A DNA stretch of 64,000 nt from Zobellia barbeyronii. Lineage in GTDB: Bacteria > Bacteroidota > Bacteroidia > Flavobacteriales > Flavobacteriaceae. Of this stretch, positions 44,089 through 52,520 are shown in pieces; position 1 is the first letter of the stretch; each line of letters opens with the position of its first letter. The notes beneath the pieces were generated by a model. That model was not told the origin of the DNA, ran no database searches, and saw only the letters and a list, made by a program, of their open reading frames with translations. The translations under genes were made by a program, and so were the position numbers. The DNA lies in NCBI RefSeq assembly GCF_018603515.1, contig NZ_JACATN010000001.1:248001-312000 (forward strand), read 5' to 3'.

Positions 44089-45669
44089 ATGAAAGCAATA
44101 AAGAACTTAGGTCTAGTCATATTTTTAATAGGACTTGCTGTTTTTGCTGCCGTACCTGTTTTAGGTACCTTCAGTTTAGACCAAAATACCTTTGACGAAA
44201 TCGTAAAGGAAAAGAACATTAAAAGTGATGTTTTTATTCAATCCATAAACGAAAATGTAGTTGGCAAAGATTTCAACGGCATGTTAAGTCTATCGCCAAC
44301 GATTAGCTCTGCTTTGGATGCGGCAAATAACCAACACAAAAAAAACAAAGAGTACAATAAAGTAATCTATACCAGCGGTCATGATATGGCTGCCTTAGTT
44401 GGTAAAAAATCAGGAACTGGGTTTATATCCCAAAACAAAGGCCTTATGTGGTTTTTGAGTTTTGGCCTTGGTATAATTGGCGCATTAATGTTCATTTTAC
44501 CCAATGTTATTTTACTAGGTAAAAAAGGAATTAAAAATGATGGCGTTTATCATGATAGCGCCACTAACAGGGGTTGGATAGCCTGGTTAGTATTTATCTT
44601 CCTTGTTTCTTTTTATCTAATCTTGTACTTCAGACCAGAATTTGCGGTAAACTGGACATTTCTAGTAGACCCAATTAGTGAAAGTCTTAGTGGTAATCCT
44701 GCAGGGCATTGGTTTGTTTATGGTTTCATGTACTGTACGGTAATGACAGTAATGGCTGTACGGATGTATATAAAATACCGCCACAATGTTTACCAAGTAG
44801 TGCGGACAACATCTGTTCTATTTTTTCAAATTGTCTTTGCTTTCTTGATTCCTGAAATGATGGTGCGTTTACAAATGCCATATTATGATTTCAAGAATGC
44901 GTTTCCTTTAGACTATGATTTCTTTTTTCAGTGGAATTTAAAAGAACTACTTAATAGCGGTGGCATTGGATTATTCATTCTAGTTTGGGGTATTGTCCTA
45001 ACTTTAGTTATCGTACCTGTAATGGTTTATTTCTTTGGAAAAAGATGGTACTGTTCTTGGGTTTGTGGCTGTGGAGGATTGGCAGAAACTTTAGGAGACC
45101 CTTATCGCCAGCATTCAAGCAAATCATTATTTTCTTGGAAAGTAGAACGTTGGTTGATACATGGTGTGCTACTCTTTGCTGTTGTTATGACCGGTATGAC
45201 TCTGTATAGTTTCTTTACTGAATCTAGCACCATATTTGGTATTAAGACCCAAAGCGTACAAAATACCTATAGCTTACTAATTGGAGCCATTTTCGCAGGT
45301 GTTATTGGAACAGGGTTCTATCCTATTTTTGGTAATCGGGTGTGGTGTAGGTTTGGATGTCCATTGGCTGCTTATCTTGGTTTTGTACAGCGTTTTAAAT
45401 CTCGTTTTAGAATTACTACCAACGGCGGACAATGTATTTCTTGCGGTAATTGTTCTACCTATTGCGAACAAGGTATTGATGTACGTGCATACGCTCAAAA
45501 AGGAGAAAATATTGTACGATCAAGCTGTGTAGGCTGTGGTGTTTGTTCAGCAGTTTGCCCACGTGGTGTTCTAAAATTAGAGAATGGTCCAGAAGAAGGC
45601 CGTATCAACCCTACAGAAGTATTGTTGGGTAATGATGTTGATTTGATGGATTTGGTAAATAAAAAATAG
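44089..45669 (+). CDS. Membrane polyferredoxin, NapH/NosR-C-terminal/RdxA-like
   Basis: A 526-aa inner-membrane protein with about seven helices (near 5-25, 120-145, 162-180, 205-225, 240-260, 305-330 and 360-385, estimated by eye). It carries two 4Fe-4S ferredoxin motifs near the C terminus: CISCGNCSTYCEQG near 447-460 and CVGCGVCSAVCPRG near 479-492. Two further Cys motifs follow the NapH/NosR pattern: WYCSWVCGCGG near 322-332 and WCRFGCP near 420-426. It should move electrons between the membrane and an external acceptor. The neighbouring FAD reductase is its likely cytoplasmic input. A strong terminator follows. It is not linked here to nap or nos genes. Confidence 0.85.
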   Translation: MKAIKNLGLVIFLIGLAVFAAVPVLGTFSLDQNTFDEIVKEKNIKSDVFIQSINENVVGKDFNGMLSLSPTISSALDAANNQHKKNKEYNKVIYTSGHDMAALVGKKSGTGFISQNKGLMWFLSFGLGIIGALMFILPNVILLGKKGIKNDGVYHDSATNRGWIAWLVFIFLVSFYLILYFRPEFAVNWTFLVDPISESLSGNPAGHWFVYGFMYCTVMTVMAVRMYIKYRHNVYQVVRTTSVLFFQIVFAFLIPEMMVRLQMPYYDFKNAFPLDYDFFFQWNLKELLNSGGIGLFILVWGIVLTLVIVPVMVYFFGKRWYCSWVCGCGGLAETLGDPYRQHSSKSLFSWKVERWLIHGVLLFAVVMTGMTLYSFFTESSTIFGIKTQSVQNTYSLLIGAIFAGVIGTGFYPIFGNRVWCRFGCPLAAYLGFVQRFKSRFRITTNGGQCISCGNCSTYCEQGIDVRAYAQKGENIVRSSCVGCGVCSAVCPRGVLKLENGPEEGRINPTEVLLGNDVDLMDLVNKK

Positions 45670-45702
45670 TTGGCATAACCTTTGATTATATTGTCATACA
45701 CT

Positions 45703-45740
45703 AAACCTTTACATTTAAAAAAAAGTGTAAAGGTTTTTTT
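45703..45740 (+). terminator. Terminator of the redox pair
   Basis: AAACCTTTACA (45703-45713) pairs with TGTAAAGGTTT (45726-45736), followed by further T residues. The loop is 12 bases. It closes the FAD oxidoreductase/polyferredoxin transcript. Confidence 0.85.
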
Positions 45741-45788
45741 GTTAGTTCTCCTTTCAAAAACCGACAATTTAATTATACAATTCCAACA

Positions 45789-46271
45789 ATGTTTTCTAAA
45801 CTATTTTTAATGGTGTTATTTGTTCTTTCCGGGTTACAACCCAAGGAGAATTCTGTGTACCATAAAGAATATTACCAAACTGGAGTTATTAAAGAAGAAG
45901 GTTGGTTAAAAAATGGCGTAAAGGCTAATTTTTGGAAATTCTACCACACAAATGGAAAAGTAGCGGAGAAAGGCTATTACAAAAATAACCAACGTGTATC
46001 TTATTGGTATTTTTACGATAGTTACGGCAAACCCTTACAAGAAGGCCATTATAAGGACGGCATGAAATCTAATTGGTGGTTGTTCTATGACTCTATGGGA
46101 AAAGTAAGCCACAAATGCCAATTGAGCAAAGGCAAAAAAAATGGCTACTGCCTTAAGTACGTCAACGAAGAATTAACCTCTGCAGAGAAATATCAAAACG
46201 GTAAAAAAATTAAGGAATGGTTTAGTTTTAGTAGTTTTAGACGCGAAAACAACTTATCAGATCTTAAATAA
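45789..46271 (+). CDS. MORN_2-repeat (YwqK-like) exported protein
   Basis: A 160-aa protein with a hydrophobic N-terminal segment (1-16, probable signal) followed by repeats of about 23 residues of the MORN_2 type: YYQTGVIKEEGWLKNGVK, FYHTNGKVAEKGYYKNNQR, FYDSYGKPLQEGHYKDGMK and FYDSMGKVSHKCQLSKGKK. In each repeat a Tyr-x-x-x-Gly hairpin alternates with a basic turn. The family is often called toxin-antitoxin YwqK, but no toxin activity is shown. It shares one base with the start of the GH78 gene (46271), so the two are translationally linked; this suggests a surface or glycan role. Confidence 0.8.
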   Translation: MFSKLFLMVLFVLSGLQPKENSVYHKEYYQTGVIKEEGWLKNGVKANFWKFYHTNGKVAEKGYYKNNQRVSYWYFYDSYGKPLQEGHYKDGMKSNWWLFYDSMGKVSHKCQLSKGKKNGYCLKYVNEELTSAEKYQNGKKIKEWFSFSSFRRENNLSDLK

Positions 46272-48673
46272 TGACACGTTACCCTTTGCTTATCTTTTTA
46301 TTACTTTTTTCAATCTCCATATCGGCGCAAGTTGAGCTTAATTATCCTGATGTAAAGTATACTACCGAGAACATCAAGGCCAACTGGGTAAGTCACCCAG
46401 ATATAAGCGGAGGTGAAGACCGAGTAATCTTATTCAGAAACACTTTTGATGTTGCTGATGTAAATCAAGATTTTATCATAAACATATCTGCGGACAACCA
46501 CTATTTCCTTTACGTAAACGGAAGAATGGTAACTCACGGCCCACAATTAAGTGATATTAAGCATTGGAAGTTCGAAACCCTAAACCTTAAAAATTTTCTT
46601 CAAAATGGCAAGAACGTTATTTCCGTAAAAGTCATCAACTTTGGGAAGCGACGCTTCTACGGTCTTCAGTCCATTTTTACCAGTGTAATGGTAAACGGAG
46701 TAACAGAAAATGCAAAAACGTTGACTACCACAGGAAAGGGAGATACTTGGTTATGCTCGTTGGACGACTCCTATAAAGCCATAGAAGTTAACTGGCGAGG
46801 AGGCGGACCAAAATCTATAGTAGGTGGCTTTTATGCCAACAACCCTACGGATTTTGTAGACATGAACAAATACCCTACGGATTGGGAACAACTGGTTTTT
46901 GATGATTCCAATTGGTCTAGAACCATGTTTTTTGAAGGTGCGAGCAGCATGGGTGGCTCAATGGCCTATTTACTTGAACCTCGCAACTTACCATTACTTA
47001 CTTGGGAAAAAGAACCTATTGAAAGTACCGTACGAAGTTCTGAAACCACACTTCCCACTTTCCCTGCCTCAGGAAAGCTTGAGATTCCAAGTAACAAAAT
47101 AGCAACGTTTTTAATAGACCAAAAATACGTTACCAATGGTTTTCCTGAACTTATTTTTAGTAAAGGAAAAAATGCCAGCATTAAGATAAAGTATGCAGAA
47201 AATCTATTTGATGAGCATGATGAAAAAGGAGATCGAGATGACATCAAAAATAAGAAGCTCTTAGGCTACTACGATAGTATTGTTTCAAACGGTAAAGACG
47301 CTCAAAAGTTTATTCCCAATTGGATGCGGACCTTCCGTTTTGTTGAGTTTGAAATAGAAACAAAAGAACAGGGATTGGTCTTAGATAATTTTATCAATTA
47401 TCGCTCAAGGACAAACATTGCTTCTTCGGCTAGTTTCACCTCTGACGATGAAATGTATAATGATATTTTTGATATCTGTAAAAGAACGGTAGACATCTGT
47501 ACGCAAGATTATTTCTTAAGCGATGCCTATTATGAAACCATGCAGTATGTGGGTGACACTAAAATTCATGCGCTACTATGGCAAGCTATGAGCGGTAATC
47601 TAGACCATACTAAAAATGCCATTGAACAATTTCATCAATCACGAGATGCTGAGGGCAACATTTTGGGAGCATACCCACTTAGGTCAACCTTTATTTACCC
47701 CACTTATTCTTTAGTTTGGGTAGATATGATTTCTGATTATTACAACCTTACTGACGACAAATCTTTTATAGAACATTATAAAGACGGTATCGTTCATACG
47801 TTAGCCGGTTTTGAAAAGAACATGAACGAATTGAATTTGGTGAATGAAACCAAATATAGATATTTCATAGATTGGTATTCAGGACCCAATGACGGTAAAG
47901 GAACAGCAACAAAAAACAACGGGAAAAACTCTGCCGTAGTAAGCCTTCATTATGTGCATGCGCTACAAAACGCCGCAAAATTATTTGAAGTTATTGGCGA
48001 TACCCCTACCGCTAAAAAATACCAAAGCCGAGCAGATGCCATAAAAAAATCTGTATTTGACCTTTGCTATGATTCAAACAAACAGGTCTTTGCAGAACGT
48101 CCGGACAAAACCATTTATGACCAGCATACCAACATCATGGCCATTCTTACAGATGCTATTGATAAAAGTCAGCAGAAAGCACTTTTGACAAAAATTTTAA
48201 ATGATAAAGATTTGCTACAAGCAACCTACTACTATCGTTTCTATTTATTTCGAGCAATAGAAAAAGTTGGCGCACCTGAACTTTTTGACTTGGCCCAGAA
48301 ACCTTGGGAATCTATGATTAATGATCATATGACCACAACCTTAGAGCGTTTTGAAAGTAAAAAGAAACCAACACGCTCAGAAGTGCATCCATGGAGTGCC
48401 TCCCCCGCCTATTTTTATTTTAATTATTTAGCAGGAATAGAATCGGTTAAAAATAATTTTGAAGAAGTAAGAATTGCTCCCGTTTTTGGCAAGCTTCAAT
48501 CTATGGATGGATTGCTCCCTACTTCCAAAGGAAATATTGTTTTCGACTTAAAAAAATCAAAAACAAAGCTTTCAGCAGAGATAACCATTCCTAAGGAAAT
48601 GAAGGGCGAACTGGTTTGGAATGGAAAACACATCCCCTTAAAACAAGGAAAAAATAAGTATACTTTAAAATAA
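46271..48673 (+). CDS. Exported GH78-like alpha-L-rhamnosidase family protein
   Basis: An 800-aa exported enzyme (signal peptide 1-20, ending SISAQ). It has an N-terminal jelly-roll region (about 40-170, DNHYFLYVNGRMVTHGPQ), a second beta region and an (alpha/alpha)6-barrel (about 390-720) as in GH78. The ETMQYVGDTKIHALLWQAM block near 423-441 corresponds to the catalytic acid region of GH78, though the usual R-x-GW-x-GD wording is altered. The HPWSASPAYFYFNYLAGI block near 704-721 is the usual GH78 C-terminal signature. The change near the catalytic site could mean another sugar than rhamnose. Three glycosyltransferase genes follow on the same strand. Confidence 0.82.
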   Translation: MTRYPLLIFLLLFSISISAQVELNYPDVKYTTENIKANWVSHPDISGGEDRVILFRNTFDVADVNQDFIINISADNHYFLYVNGRMVTHGPQLSDIKHWKFETLNLKNFLQNGKNVISVKVINFGKRRFYGLQSIFTSVMVNGVTENAKTLTTTGKGDTWLCSLDDSYKAIEVNWRGGGPKSIVGGFYANNPTDFVDMNKYPTDWEQLVFDDSNWSRTMFFEGASSMGGSMAYLLEPRNLPLLTWEKEPIESTVRSSETTLPTFPASGKLEIPSNKIATFLIDQKYVTNGFPELIFSKGKNASIKIKYAENLFDEHDEKGDRDDIKNKKLLGYYDSIVSNGKDAQKFIPNWMRTFRFVEFEIETKEQGLVLDNFINYRSRTNIASSASFTSDDEMYNDIFDICKRTVDICTQDYFLSDAYYETMQYVGDTKIHALLWQAMSGNLDHTKNAIEQFHQSRDAEGNILGAYPLRSTFIYPTYSLVWVDMISDYYNLTDDKSFIEHYKDGIVHTLAGFEKNMNELNLVNETKYRYFIDWYSGPNDGKGTATKNNGKNSAVVSLHYVHALQNAAKLFEVIGDTPTAKKYQSRADAIKKSVFDLCYDSNKQVFAERPDKTIYDQHTNIMAILTDAIDKSQQKALLTKILNDKDLLQATYYYRFYLFRAIEKVGAPELFDLAQKPWESMINDHMTTTLERFESKKKPTRSEVHPWSASPAYFYFNYLAGIESVKNNFEEVRIAPVFGKLQSMDGLLPTSKGNIVFDLKKSKTKLSAEITIPKEMKGELVWNGKHIPLKQGKNKYTLK

Positions 48674-48682
48674 GCTTCACCA

Positions 48683-49378
48683 ATGCCACAACCAGACATT
48701 AAAGTCATAATTCCTGCATACAATGAGGCAGATTCTATAGCTTCGGTAATCCGTGAAATCTCAAAATCGGTCTCCGAAATTATAGTAGTAAATAATAATT
48801 CATCTGATAAAACAGCTGAAAATGCTACAGCGGCAGGAGCTACTGTATTGACCGAGAGCAGAATGGGTTATGGCTACGCCTGTTTAAAAGGAATGGACCA
48901 TATTGCTAAACAATCCAAAGCACCCGATATTGTCGTATTTATTGACGGAGACTATTCCGATTATCCGGAAGAACTTGATAAGATTGTCGCCCCAATACTA
49001 AATAAAGAAGTTGATTTTGTAATTGGAGCCCGTGTAAAGCGACTTAGGGAGGAAGGTAGTATGACTCCGCAGCAAATTTTTGGCAATTGGCTGGCTACTT
49101 TTTTAATGAAATTGTTCTTCGGTGCAACATTTACCGATCTTGGTCCGTTTAGGGCTATATCCTATGGTAAGTTGTTAGCACTCAACATGGAGGACAAAAC
49201 TTACGGGTGGACGGTAGAGATGCAATTGAAGGCTTTAAAGAAAAAGTTAGCATATACCGAAGTACCAGTACGTTACAAAAAAAGAATTGGAGTGTCCAAA
49301 GTATCCGGTACCGTAAAAGGTAGTATATTTGCGGGCATTAAAATATTAGGTTGGATTTTTAAATACAGCATAAAATAA
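48683..49378 (+). CDS. GT2 glycosyltransferase, dolichol-phosphate-mannose-synthase-like
   Basis: A 231-aa GT-A enzyme without clear N-terminal membrane helices. IIPAYNEADSI (9-19), IVVNNNSSDKTAENA near 34-48 and the FIDGDYSDYP block with metal-binding Asp near 90-99 are the standard motifs. FGNWLATFLMKLFFGATFTDLGPFRAI near 133-159 fits DPM1-type enzymes that use a polyprenyl-phosphate acceptor (given in two overlapping parts: FGNWLATFLMKLFFG and ATFTDLGPFRAI). A polyprenol-linked sugar from this enzyme could feed the GT-C transferase at 50946. It begins 9 bases after the GH78 gene stop. Confidence 0.85.
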   Translation: MPQPDIKVIIPAYNEADSIASVIREISKSVSEIIVVNNNSSDKTAENATAAGATVLTESRMGYGYACLKGMDHIAKQSKAPDIVVFIDGDYSDYPEELDKIVAPILNKEVDFVIGARVKRLREEGSMTPQQIFGNWLATFLMKLFFGATFTDLGPFRAISYGKLLALNMEDKTYGWTVEMQLKALKKKLAYTEVPVRYKKRIGVSKVSGTVKGSIFAGIKILGWIFKYSIK

Positions 49379-49381
49379 TAT

Positions 49382-50866
49382 ATGGGTTTAATCATTGCTT
49401 ACATTATTATCGCAATCTATAGTGTAGCACTACTATTGATATTTTTTTATAGCCTAGCGCAGCTTAACCTTTTGGTAAATTACCTAGGGTATAAAAGGCG
49501 CAACCAAGTTGCTCCAAAATTTAATCTTCTAGATCCAAAAGAGATTCCATACGTTACCATACAATTGCCTGTCTATAACGAAGAATATGTTATGGAGCGC
49601 TTGTTGGAAAACATTGCAAAAATAGAATACCCTAAAAGCAAACTTGAAATTCAGGTACTTGATGATTCTACCGATGATACGGTACATGAAACTGCTGCAC
49701 GGGTAAAAGCATTACAAGAAACCGGTCTAGATATTCAACACATATGCCGTGAAAATCGCCAAGGCTTTAAAGCAGGAGCTTTAAAGGAAGGTTTAGAGAT
49801 AGCAAAAGGTGAATTCATTGCTATTTTTGATGCTGATTTTTTACCTTCTAGTGATTGGTTAAAAAAAACTGTTCTTTATTTTAAAGATCCAGAAATTGGT
49901 GTTGTACAGACACGATGGGGTCATATTAACCGCGAGTATTCTACCTTAACACGTATTCAAGCTTTTGCTTTGGACGCTCACTTTACCCTTGAACAGGTAG
50001 GTAGAAATGCCAAGGGGCATTTCATTAACTTTAACGGTACTGCTGGTATTTGGCGTAAAGAGTGTATTATAGATGCCGGAAACTGGGAAGGAGATACCCT
50101 TACGGAAGACCTTGATCTAAGTTACCGAGCACAATTAAAAAACTGGAAATTCAAGTATCTTGAAGATGTTGAGACACCTGCAGAACTTCCTGTTGTAATT
50201 AGCGCGGCTCGTTCGCAACAATTTCGTTGGAATAAAGGTGGTGCTGAAAACTTTAGAAAAACAGTAGTTAACGTTGTTTCCGCTAAAAACATTTCATTTA
50301 AAACTAAATTTCATGGTGTAATGCACCTTTTGAACAGCTCTATGTTCTTATGTGTATTCTTGGTTGCCCTATTAAGCATCCCAGCCATGTATATTAAAGC
50401 TTTATATCCGCAGTTAGATATCGTATTTACGCTATTAAGCTTCTTTGTATTAAGTACTATAATTTTATTTGTCTGCTACTGGTTTACTTACAAAAGTATT
50501 CAAGGCAGTAGCTTTGATAATTTCATAGACTACATTAAACTATTCTTTACTTTCTTTTCAGTGGCACTGGGCTTTTCATTACACAATTCTATTGCTGTTC
50601 TTGAAGGTCATATGGGTAAAAGAAGTGAGTTTGTGCGTACGCCTAAATTCAATTTAAACAACCTTACAGACTCTTGGAAAGGCAATAAATACCTTACCAG
50701 GAAATTGTCCCCCAACATGATTTTAGAGGCTATTCTTATGGTATATTTCCTATTTGGGATGTATAGCGCTATTCCTTTAAATGATTTTGGACTTTTTCCT
50801 TTTCACTTTATGCTTTTTATAGGTTTTGGATTTGTTTTCACAAAGTCGCTTACGGCTCGTGCTTAA
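49382..50866 (+). CDS. Processive GT2 glycosyltransferase, cellulose-synthase-like
   Basis: A 494-aa membrane glycosyltransferase with one N-terminal helix (about 2-28), a GT2 catalytic domain (about 50-300) and four C-terminal helices (about 310-345, 350-375, 390-410 and 455-490). The D,D,D,QxxRW motif set is complete: VLDDSTDDTVH near 97-107, FDADFLP near 147-153, TEDLDLSYRAQL near 241-252 and QQFRWNKGGAE near 279-289. Similar enzymes make beta-glucan, glucomannan or glycolipids. Only 3 bases separate it from the DPM-like gene. It could build a polysaccharide or glycosylate a lipid; this cannot be resolved by sequence. Confidence 0.88.
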   Translation: MGLIIAYIIIAIYSVALLLIFFYSLAQLNLLVNYLGYKRRNQVAPKFNLLDPKEIPYVTIQLPVYNEEYVMERLLENIAKIEYPKSKLEIQVLDDSTDDTVHETAARVKALQETGLDIQHICRENRQGFKAGALKEGLEIAKGEFIAIFDADFLPSSDWLKKTVLYFKDPEIGVVQTRWGHINREYSTLTRIQAFALDAHFTLEQVGRNAKGHFINFNGTAGIWRKECIIDAGNWEGDTLTEDLDLSYRAQLKNWKFKYLEDVETPAELPVVISAARSQQFRWNKGGAENFRKTVVNVVSAKNISFKTKFHGVMHLLNSSMFLCVFLVALLSIPAMYIKALYPQLDIVFTLLSFFVLSTIILFVCYWFTYKSIQGSSFDNFIDYIKLFFTFFSVALGFSLHNSIAVLEGHMGKRSEFVRTPKFNLNNLTDSWKGNKYLTRKLSPNMILEAILMVYFLFGMYSAIPLNDFGLFPFHFMLFIGFGFVFTKSLTARA

Positions 50867-50945
50867 TAAAACTAAGCCATATTCAACAAACATTTTTAAG
50901 TCATTTAATTTCCTTATTTTTTCGGTAATAAGAACAAACCGTTAA

Positions 50946-52307
50946 ATGCCTAATACACCTGCCACATACTGGAAGCTTCACAAAGTGCCCATACTTATGG
51001 CCCTATTGGGTGCTATTCTCTATTACACCTTTGCTTTTCAGCTAGAGCGGACAGATTTCATTAAACTGTTAACCCTTTTTGCCGCTTCCTTTTTTCTGTG
51101 CTTAAAACTCATACAATTCGAAAAATGGAATCTAAAGTTTCTTTTGGTTGTAGGTGTTATTTTTAGGCTCATTTTCTTGTTAACAGAACCAAATCTCTCT
51201 CAAGATTATTATCGTTTTATTTGGGATGGACATCTTGTTGGCAATTTCATCAACCCCTACTTGGAAGTCCCCAACAACTTAATTACCCAAAGCGATTTAG
51301 TCATCCCCAATGCTCAACTCCTTTATAACAGTATGGGAAGTCTTAGCGCAAAACACTTTAGTAACTACCCACCGTTAAATCAGTTACTGTTTGCCATAGC
51401 AGCCCTTTTAGGAGGCAAAAGTATTATGGGCTCGGTACTTGTTATGAGAACGATGATTATTCTGGCAGATATAGGCATCTTGTACTTTGGCAGAAAACTA
51501 TTAAAAAACCTTAACCAATCACCGCATCTCATATTTTGGTATTTCTTAAACCCTTTGGTTATAATAGAACTTACTGGAAACCTACATTTTGAAGGTGTTA
51601 TGCTTTTCTTTTTTGTTTGGTCGCTCTATTTATTATCCGTTAAAAAATGGAGATTAGCAGCCATTCCCTATGCCCTATCTATTTGCGTAAAACTGGTACC
51701 CTTATTGTTTTTACCCCTTTTCCTTAAACACCTTGGCTTCAAGAAAAGTATAACCTTCTATATCATAATAGGCGCAAGCTGTTTATTGATGTTCGCTCCG
51801 TTCTACTCTTCTGAATTCATTGCTAACTATTCCGAAACTGTAGGTCTCTGGTTTTCAAACTTTGAATTCAATGCGGGTATTTACAATGCTATTAAACAAA
51901 TCTCAATTCAGTTTGACGGTAAACCTTGGGAACTCATAAAAACTTATGGAAAAATAACACCTATTGTTACTATACTAGTTGTACTGCTGTTCACTTTTTT
52001 AAGAGACAATCAGAAAATATCAGTTTTAATAACCTCAATGCTCGCCGTACTTACTTTGTATTATTTCATGTCTGCCACAGTACACCCTTGGTACATAGTA
52101 TTTCTGGTAGTGCTTGGCATTTTTACTCGCTATAAATATGCTATACTTTGGTCCGCTACGGTAATACTTAGCTATTACGCTTATTCAAAGATGGACTTTA
52201 AAGAAAACTTAGGATTAATTGCCGTTGAATATATTTCCGTATATGCGTTTTTGATTTACGAAATTTTTAACTCAAAAGAGCAATTTGTTATTTTTCGCAA
52301 AAATTAA
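50946..52307 (+). CDS. GT-C fold polyprenyl-phosphate-dependent glycosyltransferase
   Basis: A 453-aa polytopic membrane protein, about 11-12 hydrophobic segments. The first large loop has the GT-C signature SQDYYRFIWDGHLVGNFINPY near 83-103 (SQDYYRFIWDG then NPYLEVPNN), with the acidic residues expected to bind the polyprenyl-phosphate sugar. The family resembles mannosyltransferases of the GT87/MptA-B kind. Its sugar is probably supplied by the DPM-like enzyme at 48683. Because no gene follows closely and a long gap precedes the arginine operon, it likely ends the glycan unit. Sugar and acceptor unknown. Confidence 0.78.
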   Translation: MPNTPATYWKLHKVPILMALLGAILYYTFAFQLERTDFIKLLTLFAASFFLCLKLIQFEKWNLKFLLVVGVIFRLIFLLTEPNLSQDYYRFIWDGHLVGNFINPYLEVPNNLITQSDLVIPNAQLLYNSMGSLSAKHFSNYPPLNQLLFAIAALLGGKSIMGSVLVMRTMIILADIGILYFGRKLLKNLNQSPHLIFWYFLNPLVIIELTGNLHFEGVMLFFFVWSLYLLSVKKWRLAAIPYALSICVKLVPLLFLPLFLKHLGFKKSITFYIIIGASCLLMFAPFYSSEFIANYSETVGLWFSNFEFNAGIYNAIKQISIQFDGKPWELIKTYGKITPIVTILVVLLFTFLRDNQKISVLITSMLAVLTLYYFMSATVHPWYIVFLVVLGIFTRYKYAILWSATVILSYYAYSKMDFKENLGLIAVEYISVYAFLIYEIFNSKEQFVIFRKN

Positions 52308-52354
52308 CCGAACACCTTTATACTTTCGCCCTAATCTTGTACATTTGGTTTTCC

Positions 52355-52432
52355 ATGAAAGGACAAAGACACATATATAACACTTTGAGCAATCTTGCTC
52401 CTGTTCGCCCGGCTTCTCGCCGTCGCCCGTAA
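52355..52432 (+). CDS. Arginine-rich leader peptide, putative attenuator
   Basis: A 25-codon ORF from ATG 52355 to TAA 52430, in front of the arginine operon. Arg residues are at positions 5, 18, 22, 23 and 24, with codons AGA, CGC, CGC, CGT and CGC. The peptide therefore ends VRPASRRRP, with four Arg in the last eight residues. Such enrichment directly before an arginine biosynthetic operon is the hallmark of leader-peptide attenuation, where shortage of charged tRNA-Arg stalls the ribosome. The Arg codons lie in and beside a 4-bp hairpin (52410-52422) and a GNRA-loop hairpin that covers the stop codon (52424-52437). This is an inference from sequence; no antiterminator was proven. Confidence 0.7.
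   Translation: MKGQRHIYNTLSNLAPVRPASRRRP
52387..52400 (+). repeat. Short hairpin in the arginine leader
   Basis: GAGCAA (52387-52392) and TTGCTC (52395-52400) are exact reverse complements separated by two bases, inside the leader ORF. Alternative pairing with neighbouring sequence is possible. Confidence 0.35.
52410..52422 (+). repeat. Short hairpin over the Arg codons of the leader
   Basis: CGGC (52410-52413) pairs with GCCG (52419-52422) around TTCTC. It spans codons 19-23 of the leader ORF, so a ribosome waiting at those Arg codons would melt it. Confidence 0.4.
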
Positions 52433-52437
52433 GGGTG
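52424..52437 (+). repeat. GNRA-loop hairpin over the leader stop codon
   Basis: CGCCC (52424-52428) pairs with GGGTG (52433-52437), one G-U included, around GTAA, a GNRA tetraloop. The TAA stop of the leader lies in this loop and stem edge. A ribosome at the stop would open it. Confidence 0.5.
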
Positions 52438-52520
52438 TATATATTTCATGGGAATAGGTGAGTCCATTTCCGCAAAACGACCAACAATTCATTTTTTTTA
52501 CAGTTTAAACCCTTTTGGCA

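Larger units (their letters stand above)
52308..52520 (+). promoter_or_regulatory. Leader region of the arginine/proline operon
   Basis: 213 bases between the GT-C gene and the GNAT gene. It holds TACTTTCG (52321-52328, one base off TAnnTTTG), a 25-codon Arg-rich ORF, three small hairpins and a T8 run at 52492-52499, 21 bases before the GNAT ATG. No GC-rich hairpin abuts the T8 run, so the exact attenuation mechanism is not visible. The arrangement still looks like an amino-acid-responsive leader. Confidence 0.6.

Noticed and set aside
52433-52520. Classical Rho-independent terminator before the GNAT gene
   Set aside because: There is a T8 run at 52492-52499 but no stable GC-rich hairpin directly before it by eye. 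A folding calculation over 52300-52525 comparing alternative structures would decide.
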